This document shows positions 18,032-25,178 of a stretch of DNA of 35,149 nucleotides, in pieces (the stretch's first letter is position 1; each line of letters starts with the position of its first letter). Under the pieces are notes generated by a model that saw nothing but the letters and a program-made list of their open reading frames with translations, searched no databases and was not told the DNA's origin. Origin of the DNA: Bacteroidales bacterium. GTDB lineage: Bacteria > Bacteroidota > Bacteroidia > Bacteroidales > UBA932. The DNA lies in assembly GCA_017631875.1 (NCBI GenBank), contig JAGBSL010000026.1, positions 1 through 35,149 on the forward strand, written 5' to 3'. A program made the translations under genes and the position numbers.

Positions 18032-19153
18032 CTATCTGGCAAGCAGGGACTGAAGGTTGAACCTTATGGTCACCATCTGCTGGGTGCCGCAGTATTTCAT
18101 TGCGTTGAAATGGAAAATCGCTCCAATGCGGATGTTGATGTATTTCGATGAGCCCATGAAATCAGGTTCATAATAGACTTCGAGCCTGTCATATATGCCC
18201 AGTCCGTCCTTGCCGTCATCATAGACGCGGTAGAACGGATCGCCCATATATAACTCAGGGCCGTATTTGACACCTGTGTTGTCTTTGTTGTTATACAGAG
18301 GCATCATGTCGGTGCCGCAGAAAAGCCTGTTGCGCACTCCTACATTCCAGTTCTGCACATCAAGGTCAACTTCTCCTCCTGACGGGAAGACATATCCGTT
18401 TCCATGCACCCTGTCGTTCTGCAGGCCCTGAAGCCATCCCAGTCGCACATCCACACGCTGCAGGCCAATCGCATCGGCGAAATCGAACTTCAGATAAGGA
18501 TTCAGGAGAATGTTATCCACGACGCCCTTCTGAGTATATGAGTTTGCGAAATGATACAGGTAGCCGGCATATCCCAGCGACATGAACGGCAGAATCTCAC
18601 CTTCACCTGCAGAGAACACCATGAACTTTTCTCTTCTGTCCGGGCCATACTGTCCCATCCAGTCGCAGGCCACCTCGAAAGAAGCTTTCGGACGCCTAAT
18701 CTGCAGCATTACGCCCTCGAGATTATTGTCATAGAAAAGCAGTGAGTCAGAGAAGAATGCAGGTGAATAGTCTCCTGTAGTCCTGCTTCTGGGGAAGATG
18801 CCGGCGTACAGAGTCAGATCTGTATCACCGAGGTCCTTCTGCATCCTATAATATAATGTAAGCTCTTCCAGAATCCTGGTCTGCACGCCTCCGAAGTCCT
18901 TCATGATGTCGGCTCCGATCATGACCTTGTGTTCTTCCCCGGCCTGCGGGCGTACTGCCAGACCGACCGAAGGAGTGACTCTTGCACCGAAGATGGTCAT
19001 AGAGCGCGAATATGCGCTCTTATATAGCTCTCTGTTGTCGAAGTTCATCTTGAAGTCGACATCGTATGCAAAGCTTACGGTCTTGAGGCTATCTGCGGCA
19101 TGAAGAGATGTAGCCGCTACCAATAAATATATGATTACAAGGAGTCTTTTCAC
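18032..19153 (-). CDS. Probable outer-membrane beta-barrel protein, function unknown
   Basis: 373 residues. The start codon is GTG (19153), chosen because the signal peptide MKRLLVIIYLLVAATSLHAA begins there and a TATCTTTG box lies 22 bases upstream. The mature part is rich in alternating polar and aromatic strands (for example YLKFDFADAI, VDVRLGWLQG, YINIRIGAIFHF) and ends in a strand-like VTIRFNLQSLLAR, which suggests an outer-membrane barrel. No enzyme motif or named domain recognised. Divergent from the GSCFA gene. Confidence 0.72.
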   Translation of the reverse strand: MKRLLVIIYLLVAATSLHAADSLKTVSFAYDVDFKMNFDNRELYKSAYSRSMTIFGARVTPSVGLAVRPQAGEEHKVMIGADIMKDFGGVQTRILEELTLYYRMQKDLGDTDLTLYAGIFPRSRTTGDYSPAFFSDSLLFYDNNLEGVMLQIRRPKASFEVACDWMGQYGPDRREKFMVFSAGEGEILPFMSLGYAGYLYHFANSYTQKGVVDNILLNPYLKFDFADAIGLQRVDVRLGWLQGLQNDRVHGNGYVFPSGGEVDLDVQNWNVGVRNRLFCGTDMMPLYNNKDNTGVKYGPELYMGDPFYRVYDDGKDGLGIYDRLEVYYEPDFMGSSKYINIRIGAIFHFNAMKYCGTQQMVTIRFNLQSLLAR

Positions 19154-19175
19154 GGTTTTTAGGGTTTAAAACTTT

Positions 19176-19183
19176 CAAAGATA
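19176..19183 (-). promoter_or_regulatory. -7 box TATCTTTG for the barrel-like gene
   Basis: Minus-strand TAnnTTTG match; it pairs with a divergent box at 19196-19203 in the 67-base gap. Confidence 0.55.
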
Positions 19184-19195
19184 GCACTTTTCACG

Positions 19196-19203
19196 TATTT
19201 TTG
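19196..19203 (+). promoter_or_regulatory. -7 box TATTTTTG for the GSCFA gene
   Basis: Plus-strand TAnnTTTG match 17 bases before the ATG at 19221, implying a leader of about ten bases. Confidence 0.55.
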
Positions 19204-19220
19204 CACAAAACGATTTTCTC

Positions 19221-20102
19221 ATGAAGCTGCAGACACCGGTAGCCGACATGCCTTGCAAGGTCGGCATATCATATAATGATAAGATAATGATGCTCGGAAG
19301 CTGTTTTTCAGACAACATCGGCTCGCGTCTGAAGAACTACGGATTCGATGTAATTGTCAATCCCTTCGGCACACTCTATAATCCGGCGTCCATTCTTTCC
19401 AGCGTCAGGAGGATGCTGGCGGGAACCGCTTTCAGTGCGGAAGACTGCGTGGAGATAGGTGCCGGCGACAGCCGCACATGTTCTTTCTGCCATCATACTT
19501 CATTCGCACGCGCCTCACAGACGGAGTTCATCGGGAACGCCAATGCACGCCTGGCTGAAGCTTCAGAATTTTTCCGGGAATGCAACAAGGTCATTATAAC
19601 CCTCGGCACAAGCTGGTGCTACAGGCACGTCGATAAGGACATGATCGTCTCCAACTGCCTCAAGCGCAATCCGAAGGAATTCGTCAGAGAGTTCCTCCAA
19701 TCGTCGCAAACAACAGAAATGCTCCGTGAGATAATGGAACTTTGCCCGGACAAGCAGTTCATATTCACAGTCAGTCCGATAAGGCATTTCAAGGACGGAG
19801 CCCATGGCAACCAGCTCAGCAAGGCCTCGCTGCTTCTTGGCATAGAAGAAGCTCTTGCAGCCACTCCTGTGGACCTGAGCATGAATCCACGTTACAAGGC
19901 AGATTACTTCCCGGCATATGAAATCGTTATGGACGAGCTTCGTGACTACCGTTTCTACGCTGAAGACATGTGCCACCCGACACAGCAGACTGCAGACTAT
20001 ATCTGCGAGCGATTCCTCGGATGGGCTCTGCCTACCCAGGAGCACGATACATTAAAAGAAAACATCCGCACCTTCAGGCACGGATGTCATATCGCGAAAT
20101 AG
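19221..20102 (+). CDS. GSCFA-domain protein (SGNH-hydrolase-like)
   Basis: 293 residues. The family signature LGSCFSDNIG is at residues 25-34 and gives the domain its name. Further family blocks are NPFGTLYNP, ITLGTSWCYR, FTVSPIRHFKDG and the late EDMCHPTQQ. The GSC start and Asp-x-x-His end resemble the block I and block V residues of SGNH esterases. Hydrolase activity on an acyl or glycan substrate is thus likely but unproven. No signal peptide is seen, so it is probably cytoplasmic. It converges on the small OMP gene with a 7-base gap. Confidence 0.9.
   Translation: MKLQTPVADMPCKVGISYNDKIMMLGSCFSDNIGSRLKNYGFDVIVNPFGTLYNPASILSSVRRMLAGTAFSAEDCVEIGAGDSRTCSFCHHTSFARASQTEFIGNANARLAEASEFFRECNKVIITLGTSWCYRHVDKDMIVSNCLKRNPKEFVREFLQSSQTTEMLREIMELCPDKQFIFTVSPIRHFKDGAHGNQLSKASLLLGIEEALAATPVDLSMNPRYKADYFPAYEIVMDELRDYRFYAEDMCHPTQQTADYICERFLGWALPTQEHDTLKENIRTFRHGCHIAK
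20051..20087 (-). terminator. Terminator for the small OMP gene, embedded in the GSCFA 3' end
   Basis: Minus-strand hairpin ACATCCG-N12-CGGATGT (20062-20087) followed by TTTTCTTTTAAT. It sits 22 bases past the OMP stop and inside the last codons of the convergent GSCFA gene. Confidence 0.55.
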
Positions 20103-20109
20103 CTGTTTG

Positions 20110-20811
20110 CTAGAAGCTGAAACCTATACCGGCATAGAATACCCCTGTGTGCATCTTGTACTTGTAGTCTTTGCTGAGTTGCTCTCCGGTATATCTGTTG
20201 AGCATTCCGATGTTGTATCCCACCTTCACATTGAACTTCTCCATGAAAGTAGCTCCAACGCCGAGTCCGAGTTTGATGTCGAATCTGCCATAGTCTGTCA
20301 TGCCGTCAGGGTTGACAGATGATGAGCCTTCACCTTTGGTTATTGTCTTGCCTGAATAGTTGTGATATTTGATAACGTAGGCCACTCCTTCACCGCTAAC
20401 GGATGTCTTGGCAACAGATGTGAGACCCATTGAGAACACAGGGCCCGCAAAAGCGGACAGTTTCACAGAACCGAGGTCGTATGAATACTTCACATGGACA
20501 GGTATATCAAGATAAGTCTCATTGAAGGATGACTTTGCCTTATAGCCGAACTCTATATCAGAATCAGCCTCTCCTAGATAGGTAAAGCGGACACCTGGCT
20601 GGAGAGCGAGGGTACCCCATCCCTTCTCAAGAAAATTCAAATCGTATGTTGCCTCGAGGTAGAAACCGTCAAGGTCTTCTGAATCATCCTCGTCAGCTAT
20701 TCTTTCAGTTGTTGTGCCGTGATTGTAACCTGCGCCGACCTGCAGCTGGGCATTTGCGTCTACAGCAAGGAACATTGCCGCTGCCGCTAAGATAAAGTAT
20801 ATCTTTTTCAT
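20110..20811 (-). CDS. Small outer-membrane beta-barrel (porin/PorT-like family)
   Basis: 233 residues with a signal peptide MKKIYFILAAAAMFLAVDANA. The mature part is a run of amphipathic strands (FYLEATYDLNF, TYLDIPVHVKYSY, VKLSAFAGPVFSMGL, FNVKVGYNIGML) and ends in GIGFSF with a terminal Phe, the outer-membrane insertion signal. This matches the 8- to 10-strand outer-membrane-barrel families of Bacteroidota. Ligand or function unknown. A TATATTTG box lies upstream at 20850-20857. Confidence 0.85.
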   Translation of the reverse strand: MKKIYFILAAAAMFLAVDANAQLQVGAGYNHGTTTERIADEDDSEDLDGFYLEATYDLNFLEKGWGTLALQPGVRFTYLGEADSDIEFGYKAKSSFNETYLDIPVHVKYSYDLGSVKLSAFAGPVFSMGLTSVAKTSVSGEGVAYVIKYHNYSGKTITKGEGSSSVNPDGMTDYGRFDIKLGLGVGATFMEKFNVKVGYNIGMLNRYTGEQLSKDYKYKMHTGVFYAGIGFSF

Positions 20812-20849
20812 AATGATATAAGGTTATTGGTTTAAATTCTAATTTAGAA

Positions 20850-20857
20850 CAAATATA
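20850..20857 (-). promoter_or_regulatory. -7 box TATATTTG for the small OMP gene
   Basis: Minus-strand match with a TTG (plus-strand CAA at 20878-20880) 20 bases further out as a possible -33 element. Confidence 0.6.
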
Positions 20858-20918
20858 AATTGGATTTTTTAATTTTGCAAGGAAATGCGGAAAAATCATC
20901 AAAATTCACAATAATCTG

Positions 20919-20948
20919 TTGCATGTTTGAGATTTTTATCTACCTTTG
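20919..20948 (+). promoter_or_regulatory. Promoter of the ABC-permease-GntR operon
   Basis: -33-like TTG at 20919-20921 and -7 box TACCTTTG at 20941-20948, 19 bases apart, matching Bacteroidota spacing. The longer reading frame from 20927 starts upstream of the expected transcription start, so the ABC gene start is at 20993. Confidence 0.65.
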
Positions 20949-20949
20949 C

Positions 20950-20973
20950 AGTGTACTACCTCACTAATACACT
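20950..20973 (+). promoter_or_regulatory. Candidate GntR/YtrA operator AGTGTA-N12-TACACT
   Basis: Perfect 6-base inverted repeat starting 2 bases after the -7 box and so covering the expected transcription start. From memory, the Bacillus subtilis YtrA operator is AGTGTA-N13-TACACT. The gene for a YtrA-type GntR protein is the last gene of this operon, so negative autoregulation is inferred. Confidence 0.65.
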
Positions 20974-20992
20974 ATTAACAAATAGACAAAGT

Positions 20993-21820
20993 ATGATAAC
21001 AATCAAAGACTTAGGCTTCAGTTACGGTGACAAGGCCGTATTGAAGAACATCACGATGACCCTCGAAGAGGGCAGGATCTATGGTCTGCTCGGAGAAAAC
21101 GGAGTCGGTAAGACCACCCTCCTGACATTGCTTTGCGGTCTGAAGGCAGTGAAGGCCGGAAGCATCGACACTGACGGTCACAATCCATACGACCGTGAGC
21201 CGTCGTTCCTTGCCGACCAGTATTACCTCAGCGACGAGGTTGCGGCCATGAACATGACTGCCTTGGATTATGCAAAGAACTATGGAAAGTTCTGGGACGG
21301 ATTCGACATGGACAAATTCGTCGAGATTATGGGAGTGTTCGAGAACGACCCTGCGCAGAAGATGAACAAGATGTCGTTCGGACAGCTCAAGAAGACCTAC
21401 ATTTCCTTCGCCTTGGCCTGCAATACCAAGTATCTTTTCATGGACGAGCCGACCAATGGCCTTGACATCCCCTCAAAGGCACAGTTCAGGAAGGCCGTGA
21501 CCAAGTACACACGTGAGGATTCGGTAATCCTGATTTCCACACATCAGGTGCGCGACCTTGAGAACATCATTGACCCGATCATCATCCTTGACAAGCAGGA
21601 TGTGCTTCTGAATGCTTCTGTCGAAGAGATCTCCGGCAAGCTCTACTTTGACTACTCGACAGAGAAACTCGCTGATGCGCTTTACTGTGAGATGATTCCA
21701 GGAGGAAACATCCAGGTGGCGCTCAATGCCGAAGGCAAGGACAGCAAGGTGAATATCGAGGCGCTCTTCAACACCGTGCACCAGCACAAGGAACTGATCA
21801 AAGGAATCTTTAATAAGTAG
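20993..21820 (+). CDS. ABC transporter ATP-binding protein (YtrB-like)
   Basis: 275 residues from MITIKDLGFSYG. Walker A GENGVGKTT is at residues 34-42, a weak signature KMSFGQLKK follows, then Walker B YLFMDEPTNGLD and the switch His in ISTHQV. It is a separate ATPase that pairs with the permease encoded 5 bases downstream. The C-terminal 70 residues form an extra domain, as in DrrA/YtrB-type exporters. The operon order ATPase, permease, GntR repressor points to a stress-inducible ABC system responding to envelope-active compounds; the transported substrate is unknown. Confidence 0.92.
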   Translation: MITIKDLGFSYGDKAVLKNITMTLEEGRIYGLLGENGVGKTTLLTLLCGLKAVKAGSIDTDGHNPYDREPSFLADQYYLSDEVAAMNMTALDYAKNYGKFWDGFDMDKFVEIMGVFENDPAQKMNKMSFGQLKKTYISFALACNTKYLFMDEPTNGLDIPSKAQFRKAVTKYTREDSVILISTHQVRDLENIIDPIIILDKQDVLLNASVEEISGKLYFDYSTEKLADALYCEMIPGGNIQVALNAEGKDSKVNIEALFNTVHQHKELIKGIFNK

Positions 21821-21825
21821 ACACC

Positions 21826-22719
21826 ATGAAGACAAACGACATATTCGATTTCCGTAGATTCGGAAAATATTTTGCCTCAGACATCAGAACGTGCGTAGCC
21901 AATTATGGTCTTAGCCTGGCGACGCTATCACTCCTCACGCCACTTGCATTTCATATCATAGCCTCGGTATTCTCCTTCACTCTGGGAGACGGATGGAACG
22001 GCCCAGATATGGGTTTCAGAGCATTTGTGTTTGCGGTCGCAATGTTCTGTCTCATTGTTACGATGCCGGTAAAATGCTACGGCAAGATCACTGAAAAGCA
22101 ATATGGCGTATTCTGGCTGACCCTCCCCGCATCTAGACTCGAGAAATTCTTGAGCATGATCGTTCTAACATGTATCATCACCCCTGCTCTTGGAGTAGGT
22201 CTGTATCTTGGTCTGGACGCAATAATCTGTGCAATAGACAGCACATGCGGGAACTCGCTCGGTTTCGGTCTTACCCAGCTGTTCGAGGGTTTGGGAAATC
22301 TTGACGGAGCGCTCGCAGACGTGAAGATGAATCTTGGCAATGAAGGCATAATAATAGACGATGGCACAGAAAAGATGATGCAGCAGATAGGTTCACCTTG
22401 GTTATATACGGTCGAAATATTCTGCATGACGCTGCCATTCCTGCTGGGTGCCATATTCTTCAAGTCAGGCAAGACAGTCAAGACCTTCCTGGCACTGGCG
22501 GTATTCAACACAGCATTAAGCATCATTGCAACACCTGTCATGATGGGCTACTTGAGTACATTAATGGCTGAGATGGGGGATGGTGTTGAGGCAGCAAACA
22601 AAATCATCAACAGCGGAATCATGAAGAATCTGGTATGGATAAACATTGTTTCCGACACCTTGACTATTGCGGCCCTCCTCACAGGAATCTGGTTCCGAAT
22701 CAAGACTTTGAAGCATTAA
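21826..22719 (+). CDS. ABC-2-like membrane permease
   Basis: 297 residues with about six hydrophobic helices: about 24-46 (YGLSLATLSLLTPLAFHIIA), 63-82, a stretch after the TLPASRLEKFLSM segment, about 204-222, 226-248 and 277-292. TLPASRLEKF is a common cytoplasmic loop motif in ABC-2 permeases of Gram-positive and Bacteroidota ABC-GntR operons. It has no periplasmic adaptor domain. Its only plausible partner is the adjacent ATPase. Gaps to neighbours are 5 and 4 bases, so it is in one operon. Confidence 0.82.
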   Translation: MKTNDIFDFRRFGKYFASDIRTCVANYGLSLATLSLLTPLAFHIIASVFSFTLGDGWNGPDMGFRAFVFAVAMFCLIVTMPVKCYGKITEKQYGVFWLTLPASRLEKFLSMIVLTCIITPALGVGLYLGLDAIICAIDSTCGNSLGFGLTQLFEGLGNLDGALADVKMNLGNEGIIIDDGTEKMMQQIGSPWLYTVEIFCMTLPFLLGAIFFKSGKTVKTFLALAVFNTALSIIATPVMMGYLSTLMAEMGDGVEAANKIINSGIMKNLVWINIVSDTLTIAALLTGIWFRIKTLKH

Positions 22720-22723
22720 TATT

Positions 22724-23071
22724 ATGGAATTCGACAGCAACAAATCAATATACCTTCAGATCTGCGACGCAATATACGAGCGGATTCTGAGCGGCGAGCT
22801 GGGACCGGACGCGCGCATCCCTTCGGTGCGCGAGTACGGAGCCGAGATCGGAGTGAACCCCAACACCGTGATGCGTTCTTATGAGAAGCTGACCAATGAG
22901 GGTGTCATATACAATAAGAGGGGCATCGGATACTTCATCACCAGGGAAGCGCTGGCAATAGTACTGCAGACCATGAGGGATGATTTCATGAACAACGAGC
23001 TGCCTCAGATCCTCCGGAAGATGGAACTCCTGGGCATTAGTTTTGAAGACTTGCAGATAATTGAAAAATAG
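22724..23071 (+). CDS. GntR-family regulator, YtrA subfamily
   Basis: 115 residues: a winged-helix GntR DNA-binding domain at about residues 8-75 (IYLQICDAIYERILSGEL, then RIPSVREYGAEIGVNPNTVM and RSYEKLTNEGVIYNKRG) and a short helical dimerisation tail. It lacks a large effector domain, which is diagnostic of the YtrA subfamily. Such proteins repress their own ABC operon. A matching operator candidate lies at 20950-20973. The 3' end holds the promoter of the next lipoprotein genes. Confidence 0.92.
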   Translation: MEFDSNKSIYLQICDAIYERILSGELGPDARIPSVREYGAEIGVNPNTVMRSYEKLTNEGVIYNKRGIGYFITREALAIVLQTMRDDFMNNELPQILRKMELLGISFEDLQIIEK

Positions 23072-23072
23072 T

Positions 23073-23080
23073 TAAATTTG
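23073..23080 (+). promoter_or_regulatory. -7 box TAAATTTG for the tandem lipoproteins
   Basis: Exact TAnnTTTG match straight after the GntR stop, 28 bases before the ATG at 23108. Confidence 0.5.
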
Positions 23081-23107
23081 CAGCGTACTTTGACCCGAGC
23101 CGGAAAC

Positions 23108-23572
23108 ATGACATCCGGAATGAAGATTTTTAGAACATACATATTTTCTATAGCGGCACTGCTGTCGGTTGCGACAGCAGTGCTGTCATGCAGTGTAGGG
23201 GTCTTTGACGCGATGCCGGATATCGAAGGCGCGTTACCTGAGAAGATGATATCGATTACCGGGGCAGTATGTAGCCATGACGGCCAGCTCATCGAAGACG
23301 TGGCGATAACTTTCAAATCGTATCTCCAGAACGATATGGATGCCGCTCCAATAACCACGGAAACCGTATACAGCAACAGCAAGGGCGAGTTCTCGATCCT
23401 GGCAGAAGGTGCGGACACAGACTTGTTCTGTATATTAACGGCAGAAGACCCTAGCGGTCTCTACGAAAGCCAGACTCGTCAGATTCTGGTTTCATGGGAA
23501 GGAGTTTCATTTGACAGATCGTCCAACACGTACGTGGTAAACGACTGCAGCTTTGTACTTGACAGGAAATGA
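23108..23572 (+). CDS. Putative lipoprotein of the radical-SAM-associated type (first of pair)
   Basis: 154 residues from ATG 23108 (GGAAAC just upstream); ATG 23120 is an equal alternative. The TTG at 23078 is rejected because it lies in the promoter. The signal peptide ends in a lipobox (TAVLSC). The mature part begins with a carboxypeptidase-regulatory-like beta domain (ISITGAVCSHDGQLIEDVAI, later SNSKGEFSILAEG). The pattern resembles the Bacteroidales putative lipoproteins annotated as radical-SAM-associated, although no radical SAM gene is visible here. Its stop overlaps the next ATG by four bases (ATGA). Function unknown. Confidence 0.72.
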   Translation: MTSGMKIFRTYIFSIAALLSVATAVLSCSVGVFDAMPDIEGALPEKMISITGAVCSHDGQLIEDVAITFKSYLQNDMDAAPITTETVYSNSKGEFSILAEGADTDLFCILTAEDPSGLYESQTRQILVSWEGVSFDRSSNTYVVNDCSFVLDRK

Positions 23573-23988
23573 AGCAGATATCTACCATATTAGGCATCAT
23601 GTCGCTGTGGTTCCTGACTTCGTGCATGGCAATGGATTCGGGAATCATGAGGACTGATACCATAAATCTGAACGGAATTGTTACTGACGATGAAGGTAAT
23701 CCTATCAATCATATAAGGATTACACTGGAATGGGACGATCAGGCATTTAGTCCGCTGACCGTGTATACTTCCACTGACGGGGAATTCTCTGCCAACCTTG
23801 ACTACTACTATCTTCGTTATCCTACTACGGTCCTGATCGAAATCTCTGATCCTGATGGACCTGAAAACGGAGGAGAATTCGCTGCCAAGACAGACGCGAT
23901 TACAATCCATGAGGCCGGACCGCTTGAGCCGATCACTTGCCAGCTGACTCGCGCCACTGCTTCGGAGAGCAGCCCACAATTTTTGTAA
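23569..23988 (+). CDS. Putative lipoprotein of the radical-SAM-associated type (second of pair)
   Basis: 139 residues. The signal peptide ends LWFLTSC. The mature domain INLNGIVTDDEGNPINHIRI is a carboxypeptidase-regulatory-like fold, followed by STDGEFSANL and the characteristic ISDPDGPENGGEFAAKTDAI. This last segment closely recalls the Bacteroides putative lipoproteins found beside SPASM radical SAM enzymes. It is homologous to the preceding gene and translationally coupled to it. Its last 56 bases overlap the end of the convergent AraC gene. Confidence 0.75.
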   Translation: MKQISTILGIMSLWFLTSCMAMDSGIMRTDTINLNGIVTDDEGNPINHIRITLEWDDQAFSPLTVYTSTDGEFSANLDYYYLRYPTTVLIEISDPDGPENGGEFAAKTDAITIHEAGPLEPITCQLTRATASESSPQFL

Positions 23989-25096
23989 ACTGACGATGGA
24001 AATTAGAACGGTCGCTGAAGCCTGAAAGCTCGGCGACTATATTTATGGACATCTCCTGGTTCTCCAGTAGAAGGAGCTTGGCTTCTTCGATACGCAGACG
24101 CGTACGCCAGGTCTTGAAATCAACGCTCATACGGGTAACAAAGAACAGATGCAGCATCTCCTTAGAAGTGTTGAGTTCCTTGGCAATCTGCTCCCTGGTC
24201 TTATCGTATTCACGATATCTCTTTTCCTTTACCCACTTGTCCAGTGCGTGCTCTATCCTGTTAAGCTCCTGCTCGGTAGCTTGGGAGTCCAGAGGCTGAG
24301 CTTCCTTTGCGCCCTTCTTCATCCTCTTTCTGCGCTCGATTCTTTCCATGATCTCCTGACCGGACAATGTCTTATATGCAAAAGCGTCAAGCAGGAGCTT
24401 GTTGCTGCCTAGGAATGAGATGAAGTTCGCAGAGAAGTATACCATGAACAGCACATACCAGAGGGTATATATCTTCATGAAGCCACGTGGAAGAAGCATG
24501 TAGACCAGAACGAACATCTGCGTGAGCATCATCATGATATAGCAGAACCTGATCCACTTCATCTTGTTGTTTTCTTCTTCATCATAATACTGCTCGAGCT
24601 TCTGCACCGACCTCAGGTATGTGCGGTGAAAGAGAACGATGTGGATTATGCAGTTGGCGACATACAGGACTATGGAACCGATCAGTATCGCCCAACGCAT
24701 GGCTCCGCGCTCCATCCAGAATGAGCGCATCAGGATGCAGCTGAAGATTGCTATTATAGTGACGTTGAGGAAGAACTTGTCGTTGTCACCCTCTTCCAGA
24801 AGGTTCATCAAGGAGAATGACAGAATAGCTGATGATATGGCCGTGACGACAAACATCATCAGTGACGAAAACACTTCAAAATCCGTTATTCCCGAATAAG
24901 TGTAGCATACAAAGAATAGAATCGAGGATATGAAGAAGCACATCGCGATTGTATTCTTTGCCTTGATAAGCTTTCGCGAGTGCTCTGAACTTGGTACATT
25001 GATCAGGAAGAGCAGAAATGCAAGTACGAAGGAAGTGACTATCGCTATGGTAAGCGATAGTTCTGCGTTGAAGACCAAACTGGCAAGGCCTGACAT
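23933..25096 (-). CDS. Membrane-anchored AraC-family transcription regulator
   Basis: 387 residues. Seven hydrophobic helices fill residues 10-240 (for example IAIVTSFVLAFLLFLINV, MCFFISSILFFVCYTY, VLFMVYFSANFISFLG). A charged linker follows, then an AraC HTH pair at about 285-385, ending SINIVAELSGFSDRSNFHRQ and FTKIVGCSPKQWRE, the classic second helix-turn-helix. DNA binding would occur at the membrane. Membrane AraC proteins of this kind are common in Bacteroidota; the signal is unknown. Three tandem GGTTA units (25107-25121) lie just upstream. Confidence 0.88.
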   Translation of the reverse strand: MSGLASLVFNAELSLTIAIVTSFVLAFLLFLINVPSSEHSRKLIKAKNTIAMCFFISSILFFVCYTYSGITDFEVFSSLMMFVVTAISSAILSFSLMNLLEEGDNDKFFLNVTIIAIFSCILMRSFWMERGAMRWAILIGSIVLYVANCIIHIVLFHRTYLRSVQKLEQYYDEEENNKMKWIRFCYIMMMLTQMFVLVYMLLPRGFMKIYTLWYVLFMVYFSANFISFLGSNKLLLDAFAYKTLSGQEIMERIERRKRMKKGAKEAQPLDSQATEQELNRIEHALDKWVKEKRYREYDKTREQIAKELNTSKEMLHLFFVTRMSVDFKTWRTRLRIEEAKLLLLENQEMSINIVAELSGFSDRSNFHRQFTKIVGCSPKQWRESAGK

Positions 25097-25131
25097 CTGG
25101 TAATTCGGTTAGGTTAGGTTAAGAATTTTAT

Positions 25132-25167
25132 AAAAAAATCCGGCACCCGTGTGCGTGAGTGCCGGAT
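25132..25167 (-). terminator. Terminator of the DHS-like gene
   Basis: Minus-strand hairpin with perfect 9-base arms (ATCCGGCAC and GTGCCGGAT) followed by a T-run (plus-strand A-run 25132-25138). It starts 11 bases past the stop of the 25179 gene. Confidence 0.8.
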
Positions 25168-25178
25168 AAGTATCTCGC

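Noticed and set aside
23078..23107. TTG start extending the first lipoprotein by ten residues
   Set aside because: The TTG is inside the TAAATTTG box and the extension spoils the lipoprotein signal.
25107..25121. Three tandem GGTTA units upstream of the AraC gene as a phase-variable tract
   Set aside because: Three short units are too few for convincing slippage; at most a binding site.
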